The notes beneath the pieces were generated by a model that saw only the letters and a program-made list of their open reading frames with translations, had not been told where the DNA came from and did not search any database. DNA of 64,000 bases, taken from WJMT01 sp964624145 (GTDB lineage: Bacteria > Acidobacteriota > Aminicenantia > Aminicenantales > Aminicenantaceae). The stretch lies in assembly GCA_964624145.1 (NCBI GenBank), contig CAZUXT010000013.1, positions 1 to 64,000 on the forward strand, in the 5' to 3' direction. Positions 35,654 to 44,984 of the stretch are shown here, piece by piece (positions within the stretch are counted from its first letter, which is position 1; each line of letters opens with the position of its first letter). Made by a program: the position numbers and the translations under genes.

Positions 35654-37834
35654 GTGAAACTTGCAAACGAATCCCCGCACCTTGAGACTCCTCTTGAGTG
35701 GTGGTTTTTTCAAGGATTTTATGAAAGCCGGCACATTGATAGGAAACACTTCATGCTGTCTTTTTTCCGCCAAAAGATAGAAAAAGAGCCCCACAAAGAA
35801 GAAACACATGTTTTCTATCTTCTTAAGTCTATTACTGATTCGAAAGACAATTCCTATCATTCAACCAGCCAGATAAGCAAAGATGTCCTGGAAAAACTTA
35901 AGGAAGAGAAAAACTTCCTGCTGCTTCAAGATGAATCAGGGAATCTTGACCCTGTTCTTTTTAAAGCTTATATGGATGAAATCAAAACTTACGGGCCTCC
36001 CTCCCCCATAAAAATAAGTCCAGACCCTGTTTATCTCAAGGATGACTCATTAAACATTGAGTGGGCTGACTTCTCCCTTAAACAAAGAGACCAGACATTT
36101 CTGCTTTCATTTGAAGATCCCGCTCTAAAAAAGCTGATTCAAATGGAACTGGCTCCACAAAAAAAAGTCATACATCTCAATGACTATAAAATCCCAAATA
36201 TGGAATCAACGTACTATAACACCTACACGAAGGTGAAACTTTCAGGAAAAGCCCATTCAACGCCTATCACCGGCAGGGCCTGGATGGATCATCAATGGGG
36301 TGATTTCAACAACTGGATCCTCTCAAAAACTGACAAAAAAAAATATTTGGGATGGGACTGGATAGGCCTTAATTTAGAAGACGGCTCTGACATCATAATC
36401 ACCACACACAAAGATATGGAAAAAAACGAAATACTCGATAGAGGAGCTTTTTATCTGCCGCCGGATTCAACTCCCAGAGTCCTTAAAAAAGCAGACATGA
36501 AACCCACAGGATTCTGGAAAAGCTCCAGAACCCATGCCCTTTTTCCTGTCAGCTGGCATATCAGTATACCGGAAATAGAAACAGAGCTCGATTTTTCCCC
36601 TTTTTCAAAGGAACAGGAAATCCCTTTTTTTGGTGTCATCCGGTCTATCTGGGAAGGAGCCGGCCGGGTCAAGGGAATTAAAGAAAACAAAGAGATATCA
36701 GGCCGTGCCAGACTGGAGCTGCACGGTTATGGTTATCTCTTCGATTTCAAAAAATATCTTCAGGTTTTTTCCGATAAAATAGAAAAAAGTATAGAATCAT
36801 TTCTCCCTAAAAAGTTCGACCAAAAGAAAGAAGAGCGGTTTGTTGGAAAACCCAGGTGGAAACATGACCCGGATGCTTTAACAGAAATGCTGTCCAAGCC
36901 GTTTTGGGACCTGACCTCAAGAAAGGGAAAACGCTGGCGACCCTTGTTCGGGCTCCTCTCCCTTGAATCAATGGGGGTGGATCCCGAACCATACGAACAG
37001 TTGATCTGCTGTGCCATGGAGATAAACCACGCAGGCGCCCTTATCATTGACGATATTGAAGACAACTCTTCCATGAGAAGAGGCGAGGAATGCATACATT
37101 TGAGATATGGCCAGGATCTTTCCATTAATGCAGGCTGCACACTATACTTTCTCCCCTATCTCCTGATCGAAAAACATCCGCATCTCAATGAGGAACAAAA
37201 AAGAAAACTCTATGAGGTAATGCATAAAATAATGATCAAAGCCCACTTCGGACAGGCAATGGATATTTTCTGGTCAAGAAATTTGACCCAAAAAAACTTA
37301 CAATCCTGGTCCAGAGACTCTCTAGGAGATAAAATCTTACAGATGTATGCCTACAAAACAGGAGCGGCTGTAGAAGGAGGAAGCGAAGCAGCCTGCGTCA
37401 TAGCCAATGCAGATGAAAAGATTTACAGGGCTTTTAAATCCATGGCTTTGACTTTAGGAACAGCCTTCCAGATAGTCGACGATATCCACAATTTCAACAC
37501 GTCTCCTGAATGGACAAAACAAACCGGTGAAGACATTTCCTCCGGAAAATTAACATACGTCATACATAAGGCCATCCAGAGCTTAGAGAAAAAAGAAACG
37601 GACCGGCTGCTGTCTATTATATGCTCCAAAAAAATGAGAACCAAGCCCGATGAAATCAAAACCGCAAGCCAAATTATCAGGGAATCCGGAACTCTCTCTT
37701 CATGCAAAAAAGAGGCGCAGGAAATGATAGATAAGGAATGGGAAAAATTTTCGAAAGTCATCCCTGTAACTGAAGCAAAAATACAAATGAGATTGTTGAT
37801 CACAGGTCTTATAAATTTCAGTTATGAAACCTGA
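35654..37834 (+). CDS. AttH/lipocalin-like domain fused to polyprenyl synthase
   Basis: 726 residues from a GTG start. Residues 1-370 match the AttH/CrtC-like lipocalin-type fold: LEWWFFQGF near residue 14, WMDHQWGDF at 210-218 and WDWIGLNLEDGSD. Residues 395-726 are a trans-prenyl diphosphate synthase: GKRWRP (425-430), first Asp-rich motif D466-D-I-E-D470, HLRYGQ (482-487), and second motif D609-D-I-H-N613, where the last Asp is replaced. CrtC hydrates carotenoids; other members act on hydrophobic substrates. The fusion suggests a prenyl chain is made and then modified or handled by one protein. It is followed by MMPL and LolA genes. Product unknown. Confidence 0.85.
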   Translation: MKLANESPHLETPLEWWFFQGFYESRHIDRKHFMLSFFRQKIEKEPHKEETHVFYLLKSITDSKDNSYHSTSQISKDVLEKLKEEKNFLLLQDESGNLDPVLFKAYMDEIKTYGPPSPIKISPDPVYLKDDSLNIEWADFSLKQRDQTFLLSFEDPALKKLIQMELAPQKKVIHLNDYKIPNMESTYYNTYTKVKLSGKAHSTPITGRAWMDHQWGDFNNWILSKTDKKKYLGWDWIGLNLEDGSDIIITTHKDMEKNEILDRGAFYLPPDSTPRVLKKADMKPTGFWKSSRTHALFPVSWHISIPEIETELDFSPFSKEQEIPFFGVIRSIWEGAGRVKGIKENKEISGRARLELHGYGYLFDFKKYLQVFSDKIEKSIESFLPKKFDQKKEERFVGKPRWKHDPDALTEMLSKPFWDLTSRKGKRWRPLFGLLSLESMGVDPEPYEQLICCAMEINHAGALIIDDIEDNSSMRRGEECIHLRYGQDLSINAGCTLYFLPYLLIEKHPHLNEEQKRKLYEVMHKIMIKAHFGQAMDIFWSRNLTQKNLQSWSRDSLGDKILQMYAYKTGAAVEGGSEAACVIANADEKIYRAFKSMALTLGTAFQIVDDIHNFNTSPEWTKQTGEDISSGKLTYVIHKAIQSLEKKETDRLLSIICSKKMRTKPDEIKTASQIIRESGTLSSCKKEAQEMIDKEWEKFSKVIPVTEAKIQMRLLITGLINFSYET

Positions 37835-37858
37835 CTTTGTTGATGAGGCTTCCTTGAA

Positions 37859-40360
37859 ATGCTGGAAACACTAAAAAAAATCTCGAATAATATATCTCAC
37901 CTCTCTTATAAAAATCATAGAATCATTCTCTTCACTTCATTAGCTCTGTTAATTGCAGGGCCTTTTTTTCTTAAGGATCTGGAAATCGAACCTATGCTTC
38001 TTGATTCAAAAGGCCTGCATGGAAAAGAGTTTAAATATTTTAATGATAACTTCAAAAGATTCGGCGAGAGTACTCCCCTGGTTTTGTTCCAACAGCATTC
38101 TCAGGTTGATGAGGATATCAGAAACAAATTTACAGATGCCTTAGTCAGGGAATTGAGGTCAATGGAAGAGATCGCATATGTTCAATCAGGTCTTTTCGAA
38201 CTATCTGATTCAGAAAGACTGACCCAGATGATCAGAGCTGTCGTGTTTCAAGACCCGGACAAGTATTTAACCCTGTTTTCACAAAAATTCACAGACGAAG
38301 GCATACAAAAAGAAATCGTCCGGACACGAAAAAAGATTGTCATCGCTGATAATCCGGTTTACAGAGAGCTGATTGCCGTGGATTTATTCCATATTCGTGA
38401 ACTCTTAGAGCCTTGGCTTAAAGATTATATGGCGAATTTTAAAATTTCCCACAACAGTGTTTATTTTGATTCTGAAGACCAGACATCTCGCTTGATCTTT
38501 GCTCAACCAAAAGGATCAGGAGAGGATACAAAATACTGCCTCATGCTTACTGAGTCCATACTATCAAAAATAGACAAAATAAAGTCATCCCTGGAGGGAA
38601 GCCAGGGCATTACCTGCGAATTCGCCGGAAAATACGGGTTGACCGCTCAAACATATTCATCATTTAACCACGAAATAATTTTCATCAACCTCATTTCTTC
38701 CCTTCTCATCTTTGTTTTGCTGGTCCTGGTTTTTAGAAACATAAAAGTCACTCTGATGTGTTTCCTTCCTATATTTTTCTCAGTTTATATTTCCCTTTTA
38801 GCAGCCCGGCTGTTCTTTAATCCCTTGAAAATGATCTCCATAGGATTTGCTGCCATTGTTTTAGGCCTTGGAGTGGACATCACTTTTCATCTGTCAAGCC
38901 GATTTTTTCAATACCGCAAAAAATACAGTTCCTTGGAAACAGCTGTAAAAAAGACTCTGAATGATTGCGGTTCTCCTTTGATCATTGGAATTTTAACTAC
39001 GGGCTGCGGATTTTTTATTCTAAGCCTTTCCCGCTACTCAGCTTTAAGACAGTTTGGGATTCTTACATTTATAAGTCTCCTTTTGACTCTGGTAGTCACC
39101 CTATTCCTTTTTCCATCTGTTGTCAGAATGCTTCAACCAAAACAAATATACCAGACTAAATTAACTCAATTAAGGAGAATCCCCAGCTTTTTTTATAACC
39201 AATCCATGAAAAAAGTACTTATCAGCCGAATCGCGACAGCAGCCTTGATCATCGCCTCGATTATCATAGCAACGAACATTCAATTTGATATGTCTTTATC
39301 CAAACTGCTCCCCCAAAACACGAATTCATTGAATAATGCTAAAAAAGTATCGGAAAAATTCGGTTCTTCTTTCTTATTAAGCACTCAAATCACTGTTAAA
39401 ACAGAGCAACTCCCTCAAGGAATGCTCTATCAAAAATATTTAGATAAAACACTTAATGAATTCGTTAAAAACGAAAAGATCGCAGGATTCTATTCACCCA
39501 CTTTATTCTATATCCCCTATGAAGAGGTCCAGAAAAATTTGACACAAGTAAGGGCTCTCTTTAAAAAAATAAAAGAGAAAAAATCTGTTTTTTTTGAACA
39601 ATTGAATGTGAATGGATTCCATATTCTTCCCCAACACGAAAAATACTATGAACTTCTGGAAGAAATTTTTAATGAAAACACATTGAATTCGAATGTGAAC
39701 AGTGTTTTCCTAAATCAATTTCTAAAAAGAGAAGAAAAAGATTTCTATTTGCAAACCTATGTATGGCATAAAAATGAAATGATTAATTCAGAAATGCTTC
39801 TCAGTGTTTCTGAAGATTTAAAAAAAATCCCTGCACAAAAAAACATAGAAAAAGAACTCACAGGAACCTATCAGGTTCATCAGGCTGTAAACAAAATAAT
39901 CAAAAAGGACTTTGTCTCTATCAGCCTCTGGGCAGGAGTCACCATCTCACTCATACTGCTTCTCTTTTTCAGGAAATTCAAGATACTTTTATTATCTCTA
40001 CTGCCTCTTTTTGGTACCATACCCCTGACCTTAGCTTTTGTGCGGCTCACATCTATAGAATTCTCCCCGGCTCTCATTGGAGTGGTAGCTATCATCATCG
40101 GCATTGGTATTGATGATTCGGTGCATCTGATTTACCGAAAAACAAACAATCCTGAAAAACCAATCACCCGTATTCTCTCCGACATCTCCCCTGTTCTTAC
40201 TCTCACAAGCCTTTCCACGGCTATCTGTTTTTTGACACTAACCCTTTCGAGTTCTCCCCTGCTATCCAATACAGGAGCGATCGTGGGATTTGGAGTCTTA
40301 TCATGCTGGTTTTTCACCATGGTTTTACTCCCGCCTTTTCTTAAAGGGAAAAAACTATGA
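37859..40360 (+). CDS. MMPL/RND-family lipid exporter
   Basis: 833 residues. Two repeats, each one N-terminal helix, a large periplasmic loop and a bundle of five helices. Typical RND/sterol-sensing-like sequences: IVLGLGVDITFHLSSRF in repeat 1 and VAIIIGIGIDDSVHLIYRK in repeat 2, each containing the proton-relay Asp. The closest known types are hopanoid-associated HpnN and other MMPL lipid exporters. It starts 24 bases after the prenyl-synthase fusion, and its stop overlaps the LolA-like start (ATGA). It likely moves a lipid or isoprenoid out of the inner membrane. Confidence 0.88.
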   Translation: MLETLKKISNNISHLSYKNHRIILFTSLALLIAGPFFLKDLEIEPMLLDSKGLHGKEFKYFNDNFKRFGESTPLVLFQQHSQVDEDIRNKFTDALVRELRSMEEIAYVQSGLFELSDSERLTQMIRAVVFQDPDKYLTLFSQKFTDEGIQKEIVRTRKKIVIADNPVYRELIAVDLFHIRELLEPWLKDYMANFKISHNSVYFDSEDQTSRLIFAQPKGSGEDTKYCLMLTESILSKIDKIKSSLEGSQGITCEFAGKYGLTAQTYSSFNHEIIFINLISSLLIFVLLVLVFRNIKVTLMCFLPIFFSVYISLLAARLFFNPLKMISIGFAAIVLGLGVDITFHLSSRFFQYRKKYSSLETAVKKTLNDCGSPLIIGILTTGCGFFILSLSRYSALRQFGILTFISLLLTLVVTLFLFPSVVRMLQPKQIYQTKLTQLRRIPSFFYNQSMKKVLISRIATAALIIASIIIATNIQFDMSLSKLLPQNTNSLNNAKKVSEKFGSSFLLSTQITVKTEQLPQGMLYQKYLDKTLNEFVKNEKIAGFYSPTLFYIPYEEVQKNLTQVRALFKKIKEKKSVFFEQLNVNGFHILPQHEKYYELLEEIFNENTLNSNVNSVFLNQFLKREEKDFYLQTYVWHKNEMINSEMLLSVSEDLKKIPAQKNIEKELTGTYQVHQAVNKIIKKDFVSISLWAGVTISLILLLFFRKFKILLLSLLPLFGTIPLTLAFVRLTSIEFSPALIGVVAIIIGIGIDDSVHLIYRKTNNPEKPITRILSDISPVLTLTSLSTAICFLTLTLSSSPLLSNTGAIVGFGVLSCWFFTMVLLPPFLKGKKL

Positions 40361-40989
40361 AAAACAGACATATCATTCCCTTTGTCGCTATCTTCACTAC
40401 TTTTTTCATCTTTTTCCCTTCCATTTTAAAGAGCCAGGACATAGACACACTTCTTACAAAATGGGAAAACCGCCTAAAAAAAGAGAATTTGATTTCTTGT
40501 GATATAAAACAAACCAAACAAATCGAATTTTTAAAGGATGAAATCTCACTCAAAGGAAGATTTTATTACAAATACCCGCATTTCTTCCGGATCGAGATCC
40601 AGGGAGATGAAAATTACGATATTTACTGCGACGGAGATACAGTCCATATCATCGACCATGACTTAGGAGAAACAGAAGTCCATAATTTTGACAACCTTTA
40701 TTCACAGAACCGTGTGCAAAAACTTTTTCATCCTGTGATCGGTCAGACCAAGGATGATATAAAAAAGAATTATGACATAATGTTTCATGAAGATACGCAT
40801 TTCTATGAACTGACGCCAAAATTGTTATCAAGCAGTTCTTATCAAACAATTCTCTTTAAAGTGGATCTTGCGGACAGGATAAAATGGATGAAAATATTTT
40901 ATAAAAACAGCGACTGGACTGAAACTGAATTCAGCAACTGGAAAGAGCTTGATAAAGTCTCGGACCACTTTTTCAAATATCTGAAATGA
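40357..40989 (+). CDS. LolA-like outer-membrane lipoprotein/lipid carrier
   Basis: 210 residues with a signal peptide (hydrophobic residues about 7-25, cleavage near KSQD). The mature part has the LolA-like pattern: FLKDEISLKGRFYYKYPHFFRIE, YDIYCDGDTVHIID, and a C-terminal curved beta-sheet-type region ending in a FSNWKELDKV stretch. LolA relatives paired with MMPL exporters occur in aryl-polyene and hopanoid-type loci, where they are thought to carry a lipid across the periplasm. Overlaps the exporter gene by four bases. Convergent with tRNA-Ser. Confidence 0.82.
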   Translation: MKNRHIIPFVAIFTTFFIFFPSILKSQDIDTLLTKWENRLKKENLISCDIKQTKQIEFLKDEISLKGRFYYKYPHFFRIEIQGDENYDIYCDGDTVHIIDHDLGETEVHNFDNLYSQNRVQKLFHPVIGQTKDDIKKNYDIMFHEDTHFYELTPKLLSSSSYQTILFKVDLADRIKWMKIFYKNSDWTETEFSNWKELDKVSDHFFKYLK

Positions 40990-41055
40990 CGCTAACTCAT
41001 TCCGAAACGGAATTTGTGCGCAAGAGGTATTTTCTGGTAAGAAGCCAGATTTAAA

Positions 41056-41142
41056 CGGAGGGAGAGGGATTCGAACCCCCGTCACGATTTCTCGTGAAGC
41101 GGTTTTCAAGACCGCCGCCTTCAGCCACTCGGCCATCCCTCC
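41056..41142 (-). tRNA. tRNA-Ser (anticodon TGA), CCA not encoded
   Basis: GGAGGGA/TCCCTCC acceptor, GCCGAGTGG D-arm, anticodon loop CTTGAAA (TGA) between GGCGGT/ACCGCT-type stems, long variable arm (CACGAGAAATCGTG) and TTCGAAT T-loop. Discriminator G at 41056; the next bases are TTT, so CCA must be added. It lies 46 bases downstream of serS in the same direction. Confidence 0.95.
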
Positions 41143-41188
41143 ACAAAAAGACAATAGTCTAACATTTTTACTTCAGATTCGCAAAATA

Positions 41189-42460
41189 TCAGGTAATCTC
41201 TGTAACTCCACCCATATATGAGTGGAGGGCTTCCGGAATCCTCACGCTTCCATCTTCCCGCTGATAAGATTCAAGAAGAGAGCTGACAGTCCTGCCCACA
41301 GCCACTCCGGAACCATTAAGTGTGTGTACATACTCAGAGCTGGACTTTTTATTCCTTCGAAACCGGATATTAGCCCGCCTCGCCTGAAAATCCTCACAAT
41401 TCGTGCAGGATGAGATTTCTACATAGTCTTTTCTGTGGGGCATCCAGAGCTCCAGGTCATATGTCTTGGCTCCGGCAAAACCCAGGTCTCCTGTACACAG
41501 ACTGACAACTCGATAATGAAGGTTCAGTTCTTTGAGCACTTTCTCCGCATTCAAAGTAATTTTTTCCAGCTCCTGGTAAGAATCCTCCGGCAGTGAAAAA
41601 CTCATCAACTCGATCTTATTAAACTGATGCTGCCTTATGAGTCCCCGAACATCTTTTCCATAAGAACCTGCTTCACTTCTAAAGCAGGGGGTGTAGGCGA
41701 CATATCTTTTAGGGAGTGACTCTGCTTCCATAATCTCATCACGAAACATATTTGTCAGCGGCACTTCAGCAGTGGGTATCAAATACCAATCATATCCTTT
41801 CAGTTTAAACAGATCTTCTTCAAACTTGGGAAGATTGCCTGTTCCCAGAAGACTCTCTTTATTTGAAATAAAAGGCGGAATCACTTCCTCAAATTCATTT
41901 TCTCTTAAATGGATATCAAGCATAAAATTTATCAAAGCTCTTTCCAATCTTGCGCCCAATCCTTTGTAAACAGCAAACCTGGATCCTGCCAGTTTCGCAG
42001 CTCTTTTAAAATCAAGGATCCCCAATCTTTCCCCTATCTCCCAATGCGGTTTGGGATCAAAATCGAATGCAGGCTTTGATCCTGATTTTCTCAATTCCTT
42101 ATTGAAAGAGGGATCCTTACCAACAGGGACAGACGGGTGAGGAATATTTGGAATACCCAACATGATATCCTTTATCTTTTCATCTCTATCTTTGAACTCA
42201 TCCTCATTTTTCTTTATTTCTTCCGTCACATGCTTCATCTCTTCCATCAATGAAGAGGCATCTCTGCCTTCACTTTTCATCTTCCCTATTAATTTTGAAT
42301 TTTTGTTCAATTCATAACGGAGTTTCTCAATTTTAACCAAATATTTCTTTTTTTCTTCAGCCAGTTTGAGAAACCCAGAAAGGTCAAGGGCCACACCGCG
42401 ATTTGATATTTTTTCCTCAACCAAATGGGCGTTTTCCTGAACGAATTTAATATCCAGCAT
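41189..42460 (-). CDS. serS: Seryl-tRNA synthetase
   Basis: 423 residues. An N-terminal coiled-coil arm (about 25-105) is followed by the class II core with TAEVPLTNMFRDEI, the motif 2 stretch FRSEAGSYGKDVRGLIRQHQF and motif 3 SGVAVGRTVSSLLE. Charges serine on tRNA-Ser species, one of which (TGA) follows 46 bases after the stop. The promoter puts the mRNA start at the ATG itself. Confidence 0.96.
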   Translation of the reverse strand: MLDIKFVQENAHLVEEKISNRGVALDLSGFLKLAEEKKKYLVKIEKLRYELNKNSKLIGKMKSEGRDASSLMEEMKHVTEEIKKNEDEFKDRDEKIKDIMLGIPNIPHPSVPVGKDPSFNKELRKSGSKPAFDFDPKPHWEIGERLGILDFKRAAKLAGSRFAVYKGLGARLERALINFMLDIHLRENEFEEVIPPFISNKESLLGTGNLPKFEEDLFKLKGYDWYLIPTAEVPLTNMFRDEIMEAESLPKRYVAYTPCFRSEAGSYGKDVRGLIRQHQFNKIELMSFSLPEDSYQELEKITLNAEKVLKELNLHYRVVSLCTGDLGFAGAKTYDLELWMPHRKDYVEISSCTNCEDFQARRANIRFRRNKKSSSEYVHTLNGSGVAVGRTVSSLLESYQREDGSVRIPEALHSYMGGVTEIT

Positions 42461-42467
42461 GTGGTCG

Positions 42468-42496
42468 ATTATATTATAAAAACAGTGTAATGTGAA
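42468..42496 (-). promoter_or_regulatory. Promoter of serS
   Basis: Minus strand TTCACA (42496-42491), 17-base spacer, TATAAT (42473-42468). Only seven bases separate the -10 from the ATG at 42460, predicting a leaderless mRNA; no Shine-Dalgarno is present. Confidence 0.5.
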
Positions 42497-42629
42497 ATAT
42501 TAAAATGAAGCGAAATTCAGATGTGGCCTCAGCTCCCTTCAGATTTTTTACGCCATTCTTCTTCGTTTTTCTCGGCTCCTGCGTAACTCCCCCCGTCCGT
42601 GGGTCACACATACTCGGAGCCCAGTTATG

Positions 42630-42861
42630 GGGGACGCTCCATAAGGTACCACCCTATATTACTGAATCCGTTGGATATTAAAAAATATTCCAGATTGTCT
42701 CCCTCTGAACTATTTCCATTTAATACACCACCGCAATCCTGCAGACGTAAGTCCCTATATGAGTGGGTTCCAACGAGGCAGGACAAGGGAAGATCGCATT
42801 CTGGTAGTAAGCCGCGTACATAAGCGGGATTCTATAGGGTGGTACCTTATGGGACGTCCCC
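42630..42861. mobile_element. MITE-like element, copy 2
   Basis: 232 bp, same family as 2409-2642 and 57551-57782, with 29-base inverted ends. It lies between the divergent serS and cobO genes, inside what looks like an older dispersed intergenic repeat (gatgcgaggcgcaa directly after it). TATG occurs next to both ends with one extra G on the right, a possible but imperfect target duplication. The bases from 42497 to 42629 hold no gene I can see. Confidence 0.78.
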
Positions 42862-42865
42862 GTAT

Positions 42866-42895
42866 GATGCGAGGCGCAAGCAGCTTTTATGAATA
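42866..42895. repeat. Fragment of a dispersed intergenic repeat
   Basis: gatgcgaggcgcaa followed by ttttatgaata matches 48161-48191 with a changed middle. A related end occurs at 27283-27301. Confidence 0.45.
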
Positions 42896-42905
42896 ACCGG
42901 GATTA

Positions 42906-42934
42906 TTGACTATGGAGCTGTATTCACCTATTAT
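42906..42934 (+). promoter_or_regulatory. Promoter of the cobO operon
   Basis: TTGACT (42906-42911), 17-base spacer, TATTAT (42929-42934), 27 bases before ATG 42962. Confidence 0.5.
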
Positions 42935-42961
42935 AAAAAATCGAATGAAAGGGTTTTGAAA

Positions 42962-43492
42962 ATGAAAAAATTCAAGGGCTATATCCAGATATACACCGGC
43001 AATGGGAAAGGAAAAACGACCGCAGCGTTCGGGCTGGCCTTAAGGGCAGCCGGCCACGGATACAAGACCTTTATAGGCCAGTTCATTAAAGGGCAAAAAT
43101 ATGGAGAACTCACAGCCATCAAAAAGCTAAAACCCCTGGTGGATATCAAACAGTTTGGCAGAAGCGGATTTATCCATGTCAACGAAGACCCGGATCCACG
43201 GGATATTGAAAAAGCCAATGAGGGATTAACAACGTGCTTAAAGGCCATGCTGTCAGGAAGGTATGACATCATTATCCTGGATGAAATTAACGTTGCTCTT
43301 TATTTCAATCTTATTAAAGAAAAAAAAGTCCATGAATTCCTGGATAAAAAACCAGAAAATATTGAAGTGATTTTAACAGGAAGATACGCGCCGGAATCTC
43401 TTATAAAAAGGGCTGACCTGGTGACTGAAATGAAAGAAATCAAACACTACTACACGAAAAAAATCACTGCGCGTGACGGGATCGAAAGATAA
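42962..43492 (+). CDS. cobO: Cob(I)alamin/corrinoid adenosyltransferase (CobO/BtuR type)
   Basis: 176 residues. P-loop GNGKGKTT at 13-20 with TAAFGLALRAAG after it, FIGQFIKG, and IIILDEINVAL in the Walker B region are CobA/CobO/BtuR hallmarks. It transfers adenosyl from ATP to the reduced corrinoid cobalt. No other cobalamin synthesis genes are nearby, so it may serve salvage. ATG 42962 is preferred over an upstream TTG at 42956. Heads a three-gene run with the zincin and dapA-like genes. Confidence 0.92.
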   Translation: MKKFKGYIQIYTGNGKGKTTAAFGLALRAAGHGYKTFIGQFIKGQKYGELTAIKKLKPLVDIKQFGRSGFIHVNEDPDPRDIEKANEGLTTCLKAMLSGRYDIIILDEINVALYFNLIKEKKVHEFLDKKPENIEVILTGRYAPESLIKRADLVTEMKEIKHYYTKKITARDGIER

Positions 43493-43519
43493 CCTCCGGT
43501 GAAGCTTTTGAGGCAATAA

Positions 43520-43894
43520 ATGGATAAAAGAAAATTCGAAAACCTGGTCGAAGAAGCCCTTTCTGAAATACATAAAGAGTTTAAAAAATACCTTAAAAAT
43601 ATAACCATTATCGTGGAAGACAATCCTCCTCAAGGTGTCTACAGCCGGCTTGGTATCAACCGGGGAGGACTTCTGCTGGGCCTGTATCATGGAGTTCCTA
43701 TAGATAAGAGAGGAGCTTATTATGGAAATGTGCCCCCGGATGTCATTTCCATATACCAAAAACCTATAGAAAGAGTGTGTTCCACTGAAAAGGAAATCAA
43801 GCAAAAAGTCAGAGAGGTCGTAAGGCATGAGATAGGACATTATTTTGGTAAAGACGATAAAGAATTAAAGGAAATAGAAAACGAGACTGACTAA
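43520..43894 (+). CDS. Small zincin-like metallopeptidase family protein
   Basis: 124 residues ending in a HEIGHYFG zinc motif (HExxH), preceded by GLYHGVPIDKRGAYYGNVPPDVISIYQKPIE, the pattern of the minimal-zincin family (DUF1025-like, about 120 residues). These soluble proteins are widespread, and their substrate is unknown. Lies 27 bases after cobO and 15 before the dapA-like gene. Confidence 0.88.
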   Translation: MDKRKFENLVEEALSEIHKEFKKYLKNITIIVEDNPPQGVYSRLGINRGGLLLGLYHGVPIDKRGAYYGNVPPDVISIYQKPIERVCSTEKEIKQKVREVVRHEIGHYFGKDDKELKEIENETD

Positions 43895-43909
43895 CGGAAG
43901 GATAGGATT

Positions 43910-44961
43910 ATGAAGGAACCGTACAAAGGCATCATTGCTGCGCTGACAACTCCTTTTAAGGATGAGTGCATTTATCCTGAGAAATTAAGAGAAAATATCG
44001 ATAAATACAATGCGACCGGCCTTTCAGGCTATGTCATTGCCGGTTCAACCGGAGAAAGCGCCTATTTATCTGACGACGAATGCATAACCCTTATCCGGGA
44101 AGCCAAAAAATCATCATCAAAAAACAAAAAAATCATAGCCGGAACAGCGCGTGAATCTGTGAAGAACACGGTTGACCTCACAAACAGGGCCGCGGATGCA
44201 GGGGCTGATGCCGCACTTGTCTGTACGCCTCATTATTACAAATCCGACATGACTCACACGGCACTGAAAAAATATTATCTGTCCCTTGCAGAAAAATCCC
44301 GCATTCCCATAATCATATACAATATTCCTCAAAATACGGGAATCAGTGTGGACAAAGAACTTATCATAGCTCTTTTAAAACATCCCCATATCCTCGGTAT
44401 AAAGGACAGTTCCGGGAATCTCACCTTTTTTGAGGAAATTTCCCCTTATCTCAGCCCGGAAAAATCATTCCTTCTCGGAGCCGGAAGCTTGATTTTCCCC
44501 GGACTCGTCATGGGAGCCAGCGGGGGGATATTGAGGCTTGCCAGCGTGGTTCCTCGTCTCTGCACTCAATTATATGAACTATATACAAACAAAAAATGGG
44601 AGAAAGCAAAAAAACTCCAGCTGGACCTAGTCCCTCTCAATCAATCCGTTACAAGACAGCATGGTATCTCCGCGGCAAAATTCGCCCTGGATCTGCTTGG
44701 GTATTATGGAGGCCCCTGCCGGCTNNNNNNNNNNNNNNNNNNNNNNNNNNNNNNNNNNNNNNNNNNNNNNNNNNNNNNNNNNNNNNNNNNNNNNNNNNNN
44801 NNNNNNNNNNNNNNNNNNNNNNNNCCGCGGCAAAATTCGCCCTGGATCTGCTTGGGTATTATGGAGGCCCCTGCCGGCTTCCCCTCACTCCTCCCGGAAG
44901 CACGGTCAAAAACGAAATTGAAGTCATCCTCACAAAACTAAAACAATTGAAGGAACCATAA
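43910..44961 (+). CDS. dapA: 4-hydroxy-tetrahydrodipicolinate synthase family protein (broken by an assembly gap)
   Basis: A TIM-barrel aldolase of the DapA family: AGSTGES (44-50), Y137 in IYNIPQNTG and Schiff-base K165 in ILGIKDSSG. The frame is interrupted by 100 Ns (44725-44824), but the 55 bases before the gap are repeated exactly after it. Collapsing the duplicate gives one continuous 298-residue protein, the normal DapA length. The likely reaction is condensation of pyruvate with aspartate semialdehyde in lysine synthesis; related aldolases (N-acetylneuraminate lyase and others) share the fold, so the exact substrate is less sure. Good GGAAGG ribosome site. Confidence 0.82.
44670..44879. 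other. Assembly gap with duplicated 55-base flanks
   Basis: 44670-44724 and 44825-44879 are identical, separated by exactly 100 Ns. This is two contig ends that overlap but were not merged. Real genomic distance is probably zero. Confidence 0.92.
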
Positions 44962-44984
44962 CGAACCTGATTTACATTTCTCAG

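Noticed and set aside
42599..42823. An open frame within MITE copy 2, similar to one in copy 3 (57463-57711)
   Set aside because: Most base differences between the copies change the amino acid, start sites lie outside the element, and there is no ribosome site. It is a by-product of the repeat.
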